Positions 24,270 through 35,869 of a stretch of 64,000 nt of DNA are shown here, in pieces. Both the position numbers and the translations under genes were made by a program. Numbering within the stretch: the stretch's first letter is position 1; every line of letters starts with the position of its first letter. Location: contig JAPNXP010000010.1 in NCBI GenBank assembly GCA_028753945.1, positions 3,165,042-3,229,041 on the forward strand, written 5' to 3'. The DNA comes from Hexactinellida sp. DTS-2022 (lineage: Eukaryota; Porifera; Hexactinellida). The notes under the pieces are model-generated. The model saw nothing but the letters and a program-made list of their open reading frames with translations. It searched no databases and had not been told where the DNA came from.

Positions 24270-24620
24270 TCACTATATCCAATATATCACTATATCCAAT
24301 TATCACTATATCCATTATCACTATAACCATTATCACTATATCCATATTATCACTATATCCAATATATCACTATATCCAATACGGTGAATTCCTAAATACT
24401 AACGAACTAACCGCTTATAACTAAATGGAAATTACCCCAGAGCACTGAATGCATTATTTATTATCCGCTTAAAAAGAATATCCGGATATAACTAAGGAAT
24501 TTACAGGTCCAAAACACTTGGTTATCTCGAGAGTTCACTGATTTATCACTATATCCAATATCACTATAACCGTTATCACTATATCCCTATTATCACTATA
24601 TCCAATAATATATGTACCCA
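24270..24620. repeat. Subterminal TTATCACTATATCC array
   Basis: At least a dozen copies of TATCACTATATCCA(A/T), interrupted by a segment (about 24380-24540) similar to 53740-53910 with GAATATCCGGATATAACTAAGG. The matching right-hand copies lie at 29050-29180. Such arrays could be multiple transposase-binding sites. Confidence 0.75.
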
Positions 24621-25270
24621 AAAGAGTATATTGTTAATAATCAATTATAATAAATAATTTGTTACCTCAACCTTGGTTTTGATACTCGAACAAGTTGATA
24701 TACGAACATTTATGCACCGAAAAGTATGGGAGACTAGATCCTGTCATTAACTAATTTCAACATTTGTCGGGAATATTAAACAAATACGTACATGTTTAAG
24801 TTAAGATGCCTATACAAATTAAGAGGTGTTAAACCTCAATTAATAAAAATACAAAATAAAAGTAGGTATTAATAGATTGAGTAAAAAAGTGAAATGCTAC
24901 TTCAAATAAAAATTATCCAAGTAGCTTGCTTTTTTGATACAGTTTCTACTGAGACGCAGGAATTAGACCCAAAAAAAGTTGGAATTTGACCGAAGATTTG
25001 TGAAGTTGGAAATTGACCCAAAATAAAATTGGTAGTAGGAATGTGACCCAAACCTGATGTCGGAATTTACCCAAAATAAAATTGCCAGTAGGAATTTGAC
25101 CCAAAATAAAATGGGGAGTAGGAATTTGACCCAAAAGACGTCATCAATACAACTGGATATTTACGGATTCTGATTGAATCAATGTTGTAACTTTGCACTT
25201 CTATTTTGTTTGTTTTCACTTGAGAAAAATGTCTACTATATAACGTAATAAATCTTTCAGAAACTATCAA

Positions 25271-26873
25271 ATGGAATATTCTGTGGTAGAAGGAAAGAAA
25301 TCAAATTCTGTGAATTATATCTCTGAGGGATATCGATATGTCAAGTATCATGAAAATAATGGTACAATTTATCTAAGATGCACTCTCGCAAAACAGAAAC
25401 GATGTCTTAGCTTGGCGAAAATTTACACACCAGAAAATCTCCTCATAATGACAAAAAATCACAGTCATTCTCAATGTGATTATGGAACAGATAGTATTAT
25501 ATTAACAAACAGAATAAAGAGAGCTGCTGAATTATCGACAGATAATTTACGAGAGGTTTTTAACAAAGAGTGTCGTGATTCCCAAGAAGGATCTTTTTTG
25601 ACTTTCAAGAAACTCGAAAGTACCCTGGTAAAGAGAAGTAGATTACAATTGCCGAAATTGCCATCAACTCCTGAAGATTTGCATGAACTATTGATGAATT
25701 CTCCTTACTCCTGTAACCACCGAGTAACAATTAGGGAGGAAATGAGATAGCTGTCATTTTCGCTAGTGATCTAAGCCTAGATAAACTTAAGGAAGCAGAA
25801 ACAATCCATTTCGATGCCACCTTTAAAGTTGTTCCCCGTCTCTTCAACCAACTCCTAACTATTTTTATAAGGATCAAAGAACACGCTATCCCTGCAATAC
25901 ATATTCTCATGACTGCGAAGAGTGAGCAACTATATGTGGCCATACTAACGGCTGTTCATAATTTGGTTCCAGAATTTAGACCAACTTTTGCGATGTGTGA
26001 TTTTGAAAAGGCCTCACGGAATGCGTTTATCTCTATTTTCCCCGGTATAGTTATCATTGGATGTTGGTTCCATTATACAAAAGCTATTTATGACAAAGTA
26101 CAGAAACTAGCGCTCTGCAATTTGTTCAAACACAACAAAGCATTCAAGAAATGGATTCATCAATTGATGTCTCTACCATTTTTAACAGAAGAGGATATTC
26201 TACCGACATATCTGGATCTGGAATTGTCATTATCAGGATTAACTGATAACGAATTACAACTTGTTAGTACATTAAAAAAATATATCTCCAAGAATTGGAT
26301 GAACGGAAGTGAAAATCTCTCAGTTTTCTACTACGAATTTAGCACAAACTACGGTGCTGAATCGTACCACAAATCTCTTAACGGATATATTAAAACAAAT
26401 CACCCTAACATCTGGAAATTTCTATCCTCATTAAACAATATAATGGATGATTATGATTTGGAACAACGAAGGTTAGAAAATGTATTGGAAATTTCAAGGC
26501 CCCCAAAACTAGAGAATCGATTAAAGAAAGCACTTAGAAATGAGTACAAAACAAAATACTTAAATGGCACATACACTGCATTGGAATTAGTAAACTGCAT
26601 TTCTCAAACAATTGGTAGAGAAAACAAAACGGTATTGAGCTCATGTGATTCACTGTCTTTTAGGAAGAAATAGATTCACCTAGTGATGAAGAATCCAATA
26701 AATCTCGCTGCAATGTGTGTCTTCAGGATAGAATAGAGAACTTTGCACTTTTACATGGAAATTTCGCGCATGCTGGGTTTTGTGAAAATTGTGCAAATGA
26801 ATTAGTGCGGTTAAAGCGCGAGTGCCCAATTTGTCGGGAACAAATTGATATCATAACTAGAATATTCCAATAA
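25271..26873 (+). CDS. MULE transposase with FLYWCH-like N-terminus and MDM2-like RING
   Basis: Mutator-type transposases cut DNA with a DDE RNase H-like domain. The start MEYSVVEGKKSNS at 25271 opens a FLYWCH-like zinc-finger region (GYRYVKYHENNGTIYLRCTL, then a H-x-H stretch NHSHSQC). A one-base shift near 25738 (a G run) separates this from the core: IHFDATFKVVPRLFNQLLT (first Asp), MCDFEKASRNAF with GCWFHYTKAIYDK (second Asp), and GAESYHKSLNGYIKTNHPN (Glu). The core frame stops at 26673. A GTAAAC donor at 26590 and TTTTAG acceptor ending at 26663 would remove 74 nt and join LEL to EEIDSPSDEESNK in the frame of a RING finger ending at 26873 (CNVC, LLHGNFAHAGFCENCANELV, CPICREQIDIITRIF). 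The spacing resembles MDM2-type RINGs. Apart from the single shift it looks nearly intact. Confidence 0.85.
26590..26663 (+). other. Predicted 74-nt intron joining MULE core to RING exon
   Basis: Donor A|GTAAAC and acceptor CTGTCTTTTAG| give an in-frame phase-0 junction. Without splicing, the core ends in a TAG at 26671 and the RING frame is closed by the TAG of the acceptor itself. A one-base frameshift is the alternative explanation. Confidence 0.6.
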
Positions 26874-27271
26874 CAGTGAACCTTTCCTTGGTTATAATTT
26901 TCTTTATTTTCCTTATTCATCATCATTCCATAATACATTATCACTTCTCTCATCCTATATTACTGTCATTTATTTAATTTATTACACTTAATTGATTAAT
27001 CATTATATAACATGCTCTCCCAAGCTAATATTTTGGTCAAATTCATACCTCCCCATTATATTTTGGGTCAAATTCCAACTCCCAAAATTACCAAAATTAT
27101 TTTGGGTCAAATTCCTACATCAGGTTTGGATCAAATTCCTACTCCCCATTATATTTTGGGTCAAATTCCAACTCCCAAAATTACCAAAATTATTTTGGGT
27201 CAAATTCCTACATCAGGTTTGGGTCAAATTCCGAAATCAGTTTTGGGCCATATTCCGACTTCGGTTTTGGG

Positions 27272-28794
27272 TCATTTTCCGCGGTCCCTTTCTACTATGT
27301 CACTATCTATGTGTATCCCATCTTCAATTTTTGAGAGAATCGCACCTTGAGAATCGAGGTTGTAGTGAGACATGAATCTTCTCATCTTCTCGATCATATG
27401 ATACATTTCTCTCGTGGAGGGGACAGGAATATCAGACTCATCTTCAGAATCACTCCCAATGATATCAACATTACTATTATCTTCCTTGTTGTTGGGAGAC
27501 ACTATTTCTACAGCATCTTCTATTGTCACTTCTCCCATAGTTGGCTCATTTGTATCAACATTTAGGTAGATGGAAAAATCATCATCAAATACTCCTTGAG
27601 GTATCGGGAACTCACCATCTTCAAAACTTGAATTGACTTCAGAAGTGATTTCGGTGTTAGTCAATGACAATGTTCCAAATGCTTTGGTGAAGCAATTTAT
27701 TATAGTCTGCGACTTCACTTCTCTCCATGCAAGTGCAATCCATAATATGGCCTGTTTGATATCAATTGACTTAGACATTTTTTCTCCGGTCAAATTCCCA
27801 TCCTCGAGCAGATCTAAGATACATGTCATCACACTCCTTCGGTACAATGTCTTGAGATTCATTATGATACCACAATCGAAAGGTTGGATCACACTAGTTG
27901 TGTTGGGTGGCAACATAATACACTCTACATGCGACAAACGGGACTTGTCTGGTTTGTGCACGGAAGCGTTATCCATCAATAAACACACCTTTCGCTTTTC
28001 TCTGCACATTCTGACATTGAATTCATCCAGGAATTCTGTAAACAATGCTCCTGTCATCCAAGCTTTGGTGTTATATCTGTAGTTGACGGGTAGGGCGTGC
28101 ATACAACCCTTGAGAGGACGGGGTTTAGCATACTTGCCAATTATGGTAAGCGTGACCTTATCGCTCCCATCAGCGTTGCAACAAACAAGAGCAGTAAATC
28201 TTGTTTTGTCTTGCTTAATACCGCGGACAGCTTCCTTATGCTTCCTGAATTCAAAAGTGAACTTTGGTAAACACTTGTAGTAAAGTCCCATCTCATCACA
28301 ATTATAGCAGTTTGCAAGTGAGTACTTAGACAGAATTGCAGGAATTTGTATACGGAGAAAATCGTATGCAGCGGTTGTGTCAGCAGAGGCGGCTTCTCCA
28401 TGCTGTTTACCGAAAGATATGGCATTGCGCTTTCCCCAGGCCTGTAACCAACCACGTGATGGAGTCGGGTGAATGTTGTAGATCCTAGCGAGAGTTTCAA
28501 CTTTAGACATGAGCATATTCCCATCAATAGGAACGGACCTCTCGCGTTCGTAAACTACACTAATAAAGCTTTGTCGAGGTAATCGTGGATCGACATTCGC
28601 TTGCGCTTTGCTGATGGTGCCATCGTAATTAGTATTCCAGAACAATCACTCTTCTTAATGTTTGAGATTGATGGTTGAGAAATGTGAAATCTCTGAGCGA
28701 CTTCGTCTTGGGTTGCGCCGTCACGCAATGCCTCAATAACCTCGAGCTTTTGCATCGCTGAAAGAGATTTGCGCTTCCCACTATTTTTTTCCAT
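27272..28794 (-). pseudogene. Tigger/pogo transposase, one frameshift, 3' end replaced by MULE
   Basis: Pogo/Tigger transposases have an N-terminal helix-turn-helix pair (CENP-B-like) and a DDD catalytic domain. The frame from 28794 gives the first HTH (MEKNSGKRKSLSAMQKLEVI, then ATQDEVAQRFHISQPSISNI) and DYLDKALLV, stopping at 28555. A frameshift at about 28560 continues as VYERERSVPIDG, then the CENP-B second HTH (PSRGWLQAWGKRN), NCDEMGLYY (first Asp), CLLMDNASVHKPD (second) and SVIQPFDCGIIMNLKTLYR (third). The last codons come from the MULE end: the current stop at 27272 is MULE sequence, and the original frame would have continued into DNA now left of 24943. All catalytic residues are present, so one frameshift and a short C-terminal swap are the visible defects. 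Confidence 0.88.
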
Positions 28795-29192
28795 GATAAA
28801 ATTTCAAGCTATGTACGTAAAACGTAAAATAGGTATGTTCGCAGTGATGTCTGGTTATAGGTAATAAGTTAATAACAAATAACAACTAATCAGGGGGGTA
28901 TACTAATCACAATGCCCTAGAATATAAATAAATAACCAACTGTAGTATTAAAATTTTTGATTGAAACGTTATAAATAATCAAAGATTTTAATTATGGGGC
29001 AATAAGAAAGGTAAAATATGCAATATTTTTGTATAATCTGTACACAAATTATCACTATATCCAATAATTATTATCACTATAACCAATAAAATTTGTATGC
29101 GATTTGCTCGGGGACGCACCTAAAGCTACAAAATTATCACTATATCCAATATATCACTATATCCATTATCACTATATCTATTATGTACTGTA

Positions 29193-31358
29193 CTACGATT
29201 GGAGGATATGGATTCAAATTAAGTATGAATTATTTAATTAAAGTGTATATGTTTTTGGTTAATTCATAAGATATTAAGTTAAATAAAGTTGAGTTAGTAG
29301 TTTTTATTAATTGTATCAATTAATTAATTAATAAGGGAAAATAAGTATAGCTATACTAAATCCTGCCTTGTTGAAGGCAAGTGAATTAAAATTAAATCGT
29401 ATAATTATGATAATTTTAAAAAGTGATGTAATACATTGTAGCCAACATATCCTTGCCTCACAAAGAAATAAAGAATTGCAAGAGTTAGAAGAATCCTGAA
29501 TTTGAGTTTATATGTAGGCTGTTAGTTCGGATTACATCAACCAATGCTCACTGCAAATGATCTTGATGAGTCGTTAAGTCTTTTCATATATCAATGATTT
29601 ACAAACTTATAAACTATAAATAGGTCACAGTTTAGGAATTATTTAATTGACATAGTTTCAAATGATTTATTCATGAGATTAGAAGAAATTCAGAATCCGT
29701 TGAAACAGTGATGTCTGTATAAGGGGCTGTATAAGGTACTTGGGTATGGTGAAAATTTCAATTTGAAATTGGATAAATAGAAAATCAACAAATAATTGGT
29801 AAGACCATGGCCATAACAACCATACCGGAGCTTACATAGTACGGTCTGTAAACATAATAGTGCGGTATGTTAATATATAAATGGAGAGCACTGGAATGTG
29901 GCAGTAGGGAAGGAGGAGGCCACATATAACTTATTTTGATTATAGATTATATGTTTTGTACAGTGGAGTAGAACTAAATTTATATCAAGGGGGGCTCCCC
30001 AAGGCAAGATTTGGGATCCTTAATTTAGATGTTCAGGGATGGTTCAAGGAATTGCAAAAAGGGTCTTATTTTATAAAAAACGATCGTATCTTCACGCTCC
30101 AGCTAGGGGTCTGGGGGCGATAACTTATTGTCCCACAGTCGGGTACATTGGCGAAGCACTAGAATTCAGAAATACTAATAACTAGCGTGCTACGCTTGGT
30201 CGGTCGCTTCGCGACGTGTGGCAGAAAATTTGAATTCCGTACAAAAATTGAGTAATTAATAGAAGTTATTCCATATCAAAGGTCATTGAATAAATAAACT
30301 CCTCCCCGCCTTGGATTCGCCACTGATATTAAATTGATCAGATTGCCCCACCTCTGGACAGGATCTCTTGGGGATTTTTGAACGCATAGCGATCAGTTGA
30401 GGGTGTAGCCTGAGAAAACTAGGGGCTCCCGGGAGTATGCCCTCCCGGAAATTTTGCAACCTGGAAGGCCTCAAACTGCATTTCCAGCACTCTCAAATAC
30501 ATATTTCTGTCAAATGGCTGGTAAATCGATCGTAATTTCAAGCGTATTTCCCATTAAAAACATCATTTCAATAAAATTATTGTTATTCCTCAGATATATT
30601 CACCAATTTAAAGCTAAAGAATGTTACAAATGAGATCAAGTTAGTACTTAGCCGACAAGTTTACTACATCGTTCAATTATATACACAGTATCACATAGCA
30701 GTATTATTGAAATTAGACTATACCTGTGTAAAATCGGCATTTTCCAAGTTGTGTCGGGATTCGGGTTTTCAAGCAAAATCGGGATTGTTGGACAGTCTGA
30801 ATTGATTGACGCGCTTAATTGGCTAATTAACTTGTTTAGAATTTCTTCATAATATGGAAAATTATAATTCTACAAATAACCACATCAAAAAAATTTGAAC
30901 TAAATGATTCATAGACGCCAAGTTAGGAGTTGTGGACCCCGACAAGTTTTGAGCTGAGGGGAGTTTGACACAACAATAGGATCTTAGTTTTTGCTGTAAA
31001 CTATAAGTAAGATGTTATATATACGTTCCCAGTTTTCAGTGTTATATGCTATGTATGTAGATGTATAATCTGAGTTAAGTCAAGAATAAAAAATGGTTTG
31101 GTAATCGGCCCCCACAGGCTATTTTGAAACTTCCAAAACTTGGTGCCATTAAAGGAGTCAATTAAATTTTAACAAGGGGGGCTCCGCCCCCTTCTTCTAC
31201 ACCACTGAGCTATTGTAATTTCGCATAGAAGCTTTAACTCACAAAGCCAATTATCATTCACTTAGACAGTTGAACGTATTATGGAGAGGATAGACATTGA
31301 TTAAGATACCTAAGCAAACTACACACGCGTTCTATTTTGACTTTGAATTATACTTATT
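29193..31358. other. No gene seen; assorted repeat scraps
   Basis: AT-rich with scattered GGGGGCTCC(GCC)CCC stretches (about 29990, 30420, 31180) and a hairpin-rich GTGCTACGCTTGGTCGGTCGC / TCGCTTCGCGAC motif at 30185-30220 that recurs at 43490, 44820 and 45920. None of the frames is convincing. Confidence 0.4.
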
Positions 31359-31600
31359 CATAGCCTGCTCTATATATGGCCTTACAGTAACCTAGAAAAT
31401 ATGGACCAAGGATGAAGGAGAAGATGGTAATATTTATCCAAACACAATATTAAAATTCAAAAATAATAATAATAATATTATAATCAACCACATTGATTAG
31501 AAATATTCTTGAAATATAAACAACTATTGATCAAATTTGTTTCCAAACTCTTCTATTGATGTACAATATCATCCTTTTAATTTCGCTTTGGTATTTTATT

Positions 31601-32009
31601 CAGGGCTGAAACGAATATACCGGATATTCGAATATTCGTTCGAAATGATTGAACGAATATTCGTTCGTTTGCAAACAATCTTCGTTACGAAACGACTATT
31701 CGTTTGGACGAATATTAAATTGAAACGGATATTTGTTGACTAATTTTGGACAACAAGACTTTTGAATAGCTTAGAGATATCATAAATATAAATTCCCACT
31801 TAAACAAGCTGATTATTAATTAACTTGCGTATAATACACTTTGTAACTATTATTATACGATTCTAATATTATAAAAAACCTATTTTCCAATGAGTTTTGT
31901 CTCTAGACATTGATTTAATGCTTAGTTATCCAAACGAACGAATATTCGAATATTCGTTCGTTTAGAGAAAGGTTCGTTCGTTACATTTCGAATATTCGTT
32001 TCAGCCCTA
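31601..32009. mobile_element. hAT MITE of the AACGAATATTCG family
   Basis: The termini CAGGGCTGAAACGAATA and, inverted, TAGGGCTGAAACGAATA. A perfect 8-bp duplication ATTTTATT is at 31593-31600 and 32010-32017. CGAATATTCGTTCG palindromes iterate near both ends. It is the same family as 16553-16894. Confidence 0.9.
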
Positions 32010-32034
32010 ATTTTATTCATATTAGATTCTATTC

Positions 32035-33450
32035 ACGCCTAACTCGTGTTCTGTCCCCGGTTGCAAGAGCAATTACAACCCAGATTACCATGTTCCTGTG
32101 TTCAAGACGCCTACCAAACGGAATCGCTTGTCATACGATACAAAAGAGGAAGACTTGATGAACCAAACACTACAACTCAGCTTGAGATCCGAGAGTCAAG
32201 AGAAAGAGAAGTTTGTGGTCAACTCTCCATAGGACTTGAAAGATAAGTTATCCTTGATTTCTTTATCCTAATAGTTGGTTGGTGTGGTTCCGTAATGAGA
32301 GTAGCATAACGTTTATTCAAGCAAAAATGGCTGAAAAAAATATCTCCGTAGATTTGTACCTTGAAATCAATGCTTATTTAACCACTTCAGCCTATTTTAA
32401 TGGACAGAGTACATCCGTTCCCATTGCTGCAATTAGTGACATCCGAGAAATTGAATCTGTTTTGCAGGAACTTGCTTTAAAATACAACTCTAGCTTTTAT
32501 TGTGATTATCCCCTTAAGTTCGGTTGTGCATCCTTTGAAGATGTATGTCAATTATATAATTCAGAAAGAACAAGTTCAGCCAAGTTAGCTCCTCATTTGA
32601 CTATGGAGTCATGTTTTCCGTCTAGCATAGACCGTCAAAATGTCAAACTGGTTTTGAAAGTCGTTAACTAATTAACAATATCTGGGCTAACTATCCAGAA
32701 CGAATTGCGTTATCCAGAATATAGAAAGAATACTCCGGAGTTTGTTGATACCCTTCTTACTGTTTGAAAATTATTCAACGTTAATACACCATTTAAAGGA
32801 ATTCGTTTGAACGATAATTTAACTAGACCTTTGACTTTTAATGACGAGCGATTTCTATTTTTGACTCGTGTAGTTTTGGTTAGAATAATCATTAGATGCT
32901 TGGAAAACTTTACCAGAAAAAATTGGCAAACTAAGTAAACAAACATACACCAGTTTTAGATATGCTTATATGGCCTAGCCACATATTACCAACCATTTGA
33001 CTCAAATCCTGTGGCTTTACATGTGTTCCTCCTTTCTACAGACGGTCCCTTGGAACTCCATTTCGGGAATACCATATGATGTCGGAATCTTATTATTACA
33101 TCTATCTTCAAATTCTTGAACCGAGCATCGACTTGACTTTCTAGCATATTAAACATATTTACTGACCAACAAGACACTTCCTTTCAATCTATTCAGTCAT
33201 TTGTTAAGTCATTTCTTCTCCGTATAGCGTATTTCACTACTGATGGTGAGTTCAATTTGGAGCCATTTCTTGATGAGATTAATGATTTATCATCAATTGA
33301 TTGTGGTTCACAGTTGCTTCAATCACTAGCCTTTATTGCAGGCTATACTGTCCATCAGTATCTGAACGAGCAAGACCGTGTCATGTCTGTCTACATATGT
33401 TAACAGTTGATAACGAATTTCTCCTTGATTAAGCTTGATTTTTTGAGGAA
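32035..33450 (+). pseudogene. P3 transposase remnant with internal deletions
   Basis: The beginning of the THAP finger is legible near 32045 (CSVPGCKSNYNPDYHVPVFK), then jumps directly to RLSYDTKEEDLMNQTLQLS; compared with P5 the second half of the finger is gone. The middle frame at 32279-32671 gives SDIREIESVLQELALKYNSS and then jumps to FEDVCQLYNSERTSSAKLAP with RQNVKLVLK, so the segment holding the first two catalytic Asp residues is deleted. Later pieces (YTVHQYL near 33350) are in changing frames. It is non-autonomous. Confidence 0.8.
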
Positions 33451-33804
33451 GGTGATTTTATTTTTGTTGAGAACATCAAGATATCAAAGAAGCTTTCTGG
33501 GACTAAAACGAACAAATGTTTCTTAGTCCATTTACGGTTTTCGAAGTAACTCCTAGCCATCTAGTTACACAGAAAATCCTGCAAGTGACAAAACGACAAA
33601 GATTCCAATTCACTTGTCACGAAAGTATCGGCAGAAAGATATCAAAATAAGTTAAGTTGTTGATTACTTATTCAGTAAACTATTATTAGCAGGGTCAAAT
33701 ACGTCCTCTTGTATACTTATGTATGAATATACACTAACCAGCCAAATGTATTTGAACAATTGAAATTTTTAGGCAGACACAATAGTCGTCTGGTAACATA
33801 TTAA

Positions 33805-34490
33805 GGCCAGGGATCCTCTGGCTCAGGAAAAGTTACATTCGCTCGTTAGTTTATTCCACTAAACCCTTACATGTTACCTATTATTTAAGACAAAGTTTGA
33901 CTCTCTAGCTAAAATACTTTCCAAGTTACAGCAAGGTATGTGAATATGGAACTAAATGACGTGCTATTATTATGTAACACTAATTGAGATTTTACTGTAA
34001 ACAAAGTTCTAAAAGAAATTTGGGTAGTTATGAATGCGATGTTAATGCCTATATAGTTAGTACTAACTACTAGCATGGGGGCGATGAACGGCATTTTTTA
34101 ATCTAGTGTTTACTTTCAATATTGTTGCAATGACTATTCGGAATTTTCTAGAATGCAGAAAATTCCGACTAGTCATCGCTTCAGTATTGAAAGTCAACAT
34201 CATATCAAAAAATGCCGTTCATCGCCCCCATGCTCGTAGTTAGTACTAACTATATAGGCATTAACATCGCATTGATAACTACCCAAATTTCTTTTAGAAC
34301 TTTGTTTACAGTAAAATCTCAATTAGTGTTACATAATAATAGCACGTCATTTAGTTCCATATTCAAACACCTTGCTGTAACTTGGAAAGTATATGAGCTA
34401 GAGATTCAAACTTTGTCTTGAAAATTTGCAAATATACAGGGGTATAATATATGAGAGTAAGTAAGTGAAAATTGCAGAGGAACCCTGGCC
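33805..34490. mobile_element. Palindromic foldback element at TTAA
   Basis: TTAA flanks both sides (33801-33804, 34491-34494). The ends GGCCAGGGATCCTCTG and, inverted, GGCCAGGGTTCCTCTG continue into two arms of roughly 300 bp that are near-perfect complements around a centre at about 34150. The two 61-69-codon frames at 33909-34094 (minus) and 34212-34421 (plus) are the same sequence read on opposite arms, not genes. TTAA targeting suggests a piggyBac- or Kolobok-like helper. Confidence 0.85.
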
Positions 34491-34494
34491 TTAA

Positions 34495-35336
34495 CGGCTG
34501 TTTAAACTACTCCTAATGACAATGTATATATCTTGCTATAGTTATAAAGTAAAGAATATTTTGAATTTACGTTATTTTAGTCAATATCCATGAAGTGGCA
34601 TAAGCGTATCTGCCCCGTGCCACTTGTGACACAAGTGGCACAAATTGGAATGTGGCAGTATTTCAGTCTAAAATAAACGTATTGATTTGAAATTATGCAC
34701 CTGGAGTAATTCGACCATGTGGAATTCAAATCCGCTACCAGAACTTCTATATTATCATTCAATCTTGATGATCAGAAATTATCTATTTAATTAGCTAATT
34801 ATAAAGTTAATGAGTCTAACACCTCCATATATATGTAAATTCAAAAGATTTGCTATTTTATGATACTTTATATATCGTTTTATGTAAATAGCAGTGTTGC
34901 TGCATCTACCAATGCTATTAGGCTGGTAGAAGCTTGAATGTATAAATACAAGTTATTGCTGTCCAAATACTTTTGGCCGCTAGTGTATATAACTTCGATA
35001 GGTTAAACCACCATCTTATGGAATAGGAGATCAACAGCAAGAAAACCTAAATATATCAACATACATTCTGGTGAGTATAATAATCTTGATTAGCACTTAA
35101 TATAATGCAAACAAATATTCCCGGATAAGTTACTATAATTGATGTATATTATTATTAATTAATTAATATATGTCTCATTTCTGTCTGCCTATCTCTCTGT
35201 GTGTCACACTTTGTTTCGTATTATAAAACTCGGGTACCAATCTGAAATAATGATAGTAATAATCGAACAAAAAATAACACTCCACTGAGGTAATCGAGTA
35301 TGCTGATTCCGAATATAAAATTTCCAGCAACATATG
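34495..35336. other. No gene seen
   Basis: AT-rich DNA; a short hairpin around 34605-34640 (GCCACTTGTG / CACAAGTGGC). The last 8 bases, AACATATG, are a hAT target duplication. Confidence 0.4.
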
Positions 35337-35670
35337 CAGTGGCGGCGCGAGGGGGGGCGCGGGGGGGACGACCGCCCCCACGCGCTTTTGACCCGCCCCC
35401 CCTGTGGGGGGCGGGAATTCGCTTGTTTGTTATAGGAGTACTTAATGTTAATGCGGAAATGCTATACGGCCTGGACAGGCAGTCCATAATTAGCTGTTTT
35501 GCTGAGATGCCCCACCGTATACTATTATAGGACAGATTATTTAACTAAGTTCGTCACTAACAATATCGATTTTGGTTTGAATGTGAATTTTGGAATGTCT
35601 ACAACTATTGGGTTTGCCCCTCCAGTGCATTGGTCCGCCCCCCAATGGGGCTGTGCTGGCGCCGCCCCTG
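35337..35670. mobile_element. hAT MITE, GC-rich ends
   Basis: The termini CAGTGGCGGCGCGAG and CTGGCGCCGCCCCTG are inverted. The 8-bp duplication AACATATG is at 35329-35336 and 35671-35678. Internal runs GGGGGGGCGCGGGGGGG and CCGCCCCCCC are close to the left end. No gene. Confidence 0.9.
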
Positions 35671-35869
35671 AACATATGTGATTATTTGATGCAAGTAATC
35701 GATTTACTCCACTAAATACGAATTGAAACCGAGGCGAGGTCTCAAGCATTTCGTTATAACGGGAGAATTTAGTTCCTTAAAACATATATAGACGCCAGGA
35801 GAGCGTTTCATGCGAATGCAAACCATTTGCAATTCGAAAACCGTTCAAATTTTGGGTAGAACTTAACCT

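Larger units (their letters stand above)
24951..27288 (+). mobile_element. MULE (Mutator-like) element, complete
   Basis: The ends begin GAGACGCAGGAATTAGACCC and, on the complement at the right, GGGACCGCGGAAAATGACCC. They sit between perfect 8-bp duplications TTTCTACT (24943-24950, 27289-27296). Long subterminal arrays of GGAATTTGACCCAAAATAA units form the inverted repeats (24955-25135 and 27030-27285). It encodes a FLYWCH-like/MULE/RING gene on the plus strand and inserted into the 3' end of the Tigger transposase gene in the opposite direction. Confidence 0.92.
24214..29190 (-). mobile_element. Tigger/pogo element with transposase
   Basis: TA flanks both ends (24212-24213, 29191-29192). 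The 28-bp terminal inverted repeats begin CAGTACATATTGGATATAGT (left) and CAGTACATAATAGATATAGT (right, complement), with few mismatches. The ATCACTATATCCAA motif of the ends is iterated many times in 24270-24620 and 29050-29180. The element encodes a Tigger transposase on the minus strand and hosts a complete MULE at 24951-27288. Confidence 0.92.
31359..33450 (+). mobile_element. P element P3, internally deleted, right end not found
   Basis: The left end CATAGCCTGCTCTATATATG matches P5's end, followed by a subterminal ATATGGACCAAGGATGAAGG. It encloses a shortened P transposase remnant. The 7 left flanking bases are ACTTATT; no matching right terminal repeat was found, and transposase similarity fades by about 33450. 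A hAT MITE (31601-32009) sits between the left end and the coding part. Confidence 0.75.

Noticed and set aside
27633-28082. 149-codon plus-strand frame
   Set aside because: Antisense shadow of the Tigger transposase; no motif.
28141-28527. 128-codon minus-strand frame
   Set aside because: Out-of-frame shadow of the Tigger transposase.
24270-29180. ATCACTATATCC arrays as a CRISPR-like array
   Set aside because: No fixed spacer length, repeats match the Tigger terminal repeats, and the context is eukaryotic.
33909-34421. Two near-identical 61-69-codon proteins on opposite strands
   Set aside because: They are the two arms of one palindrome read in mirrored fashion; no family motif.
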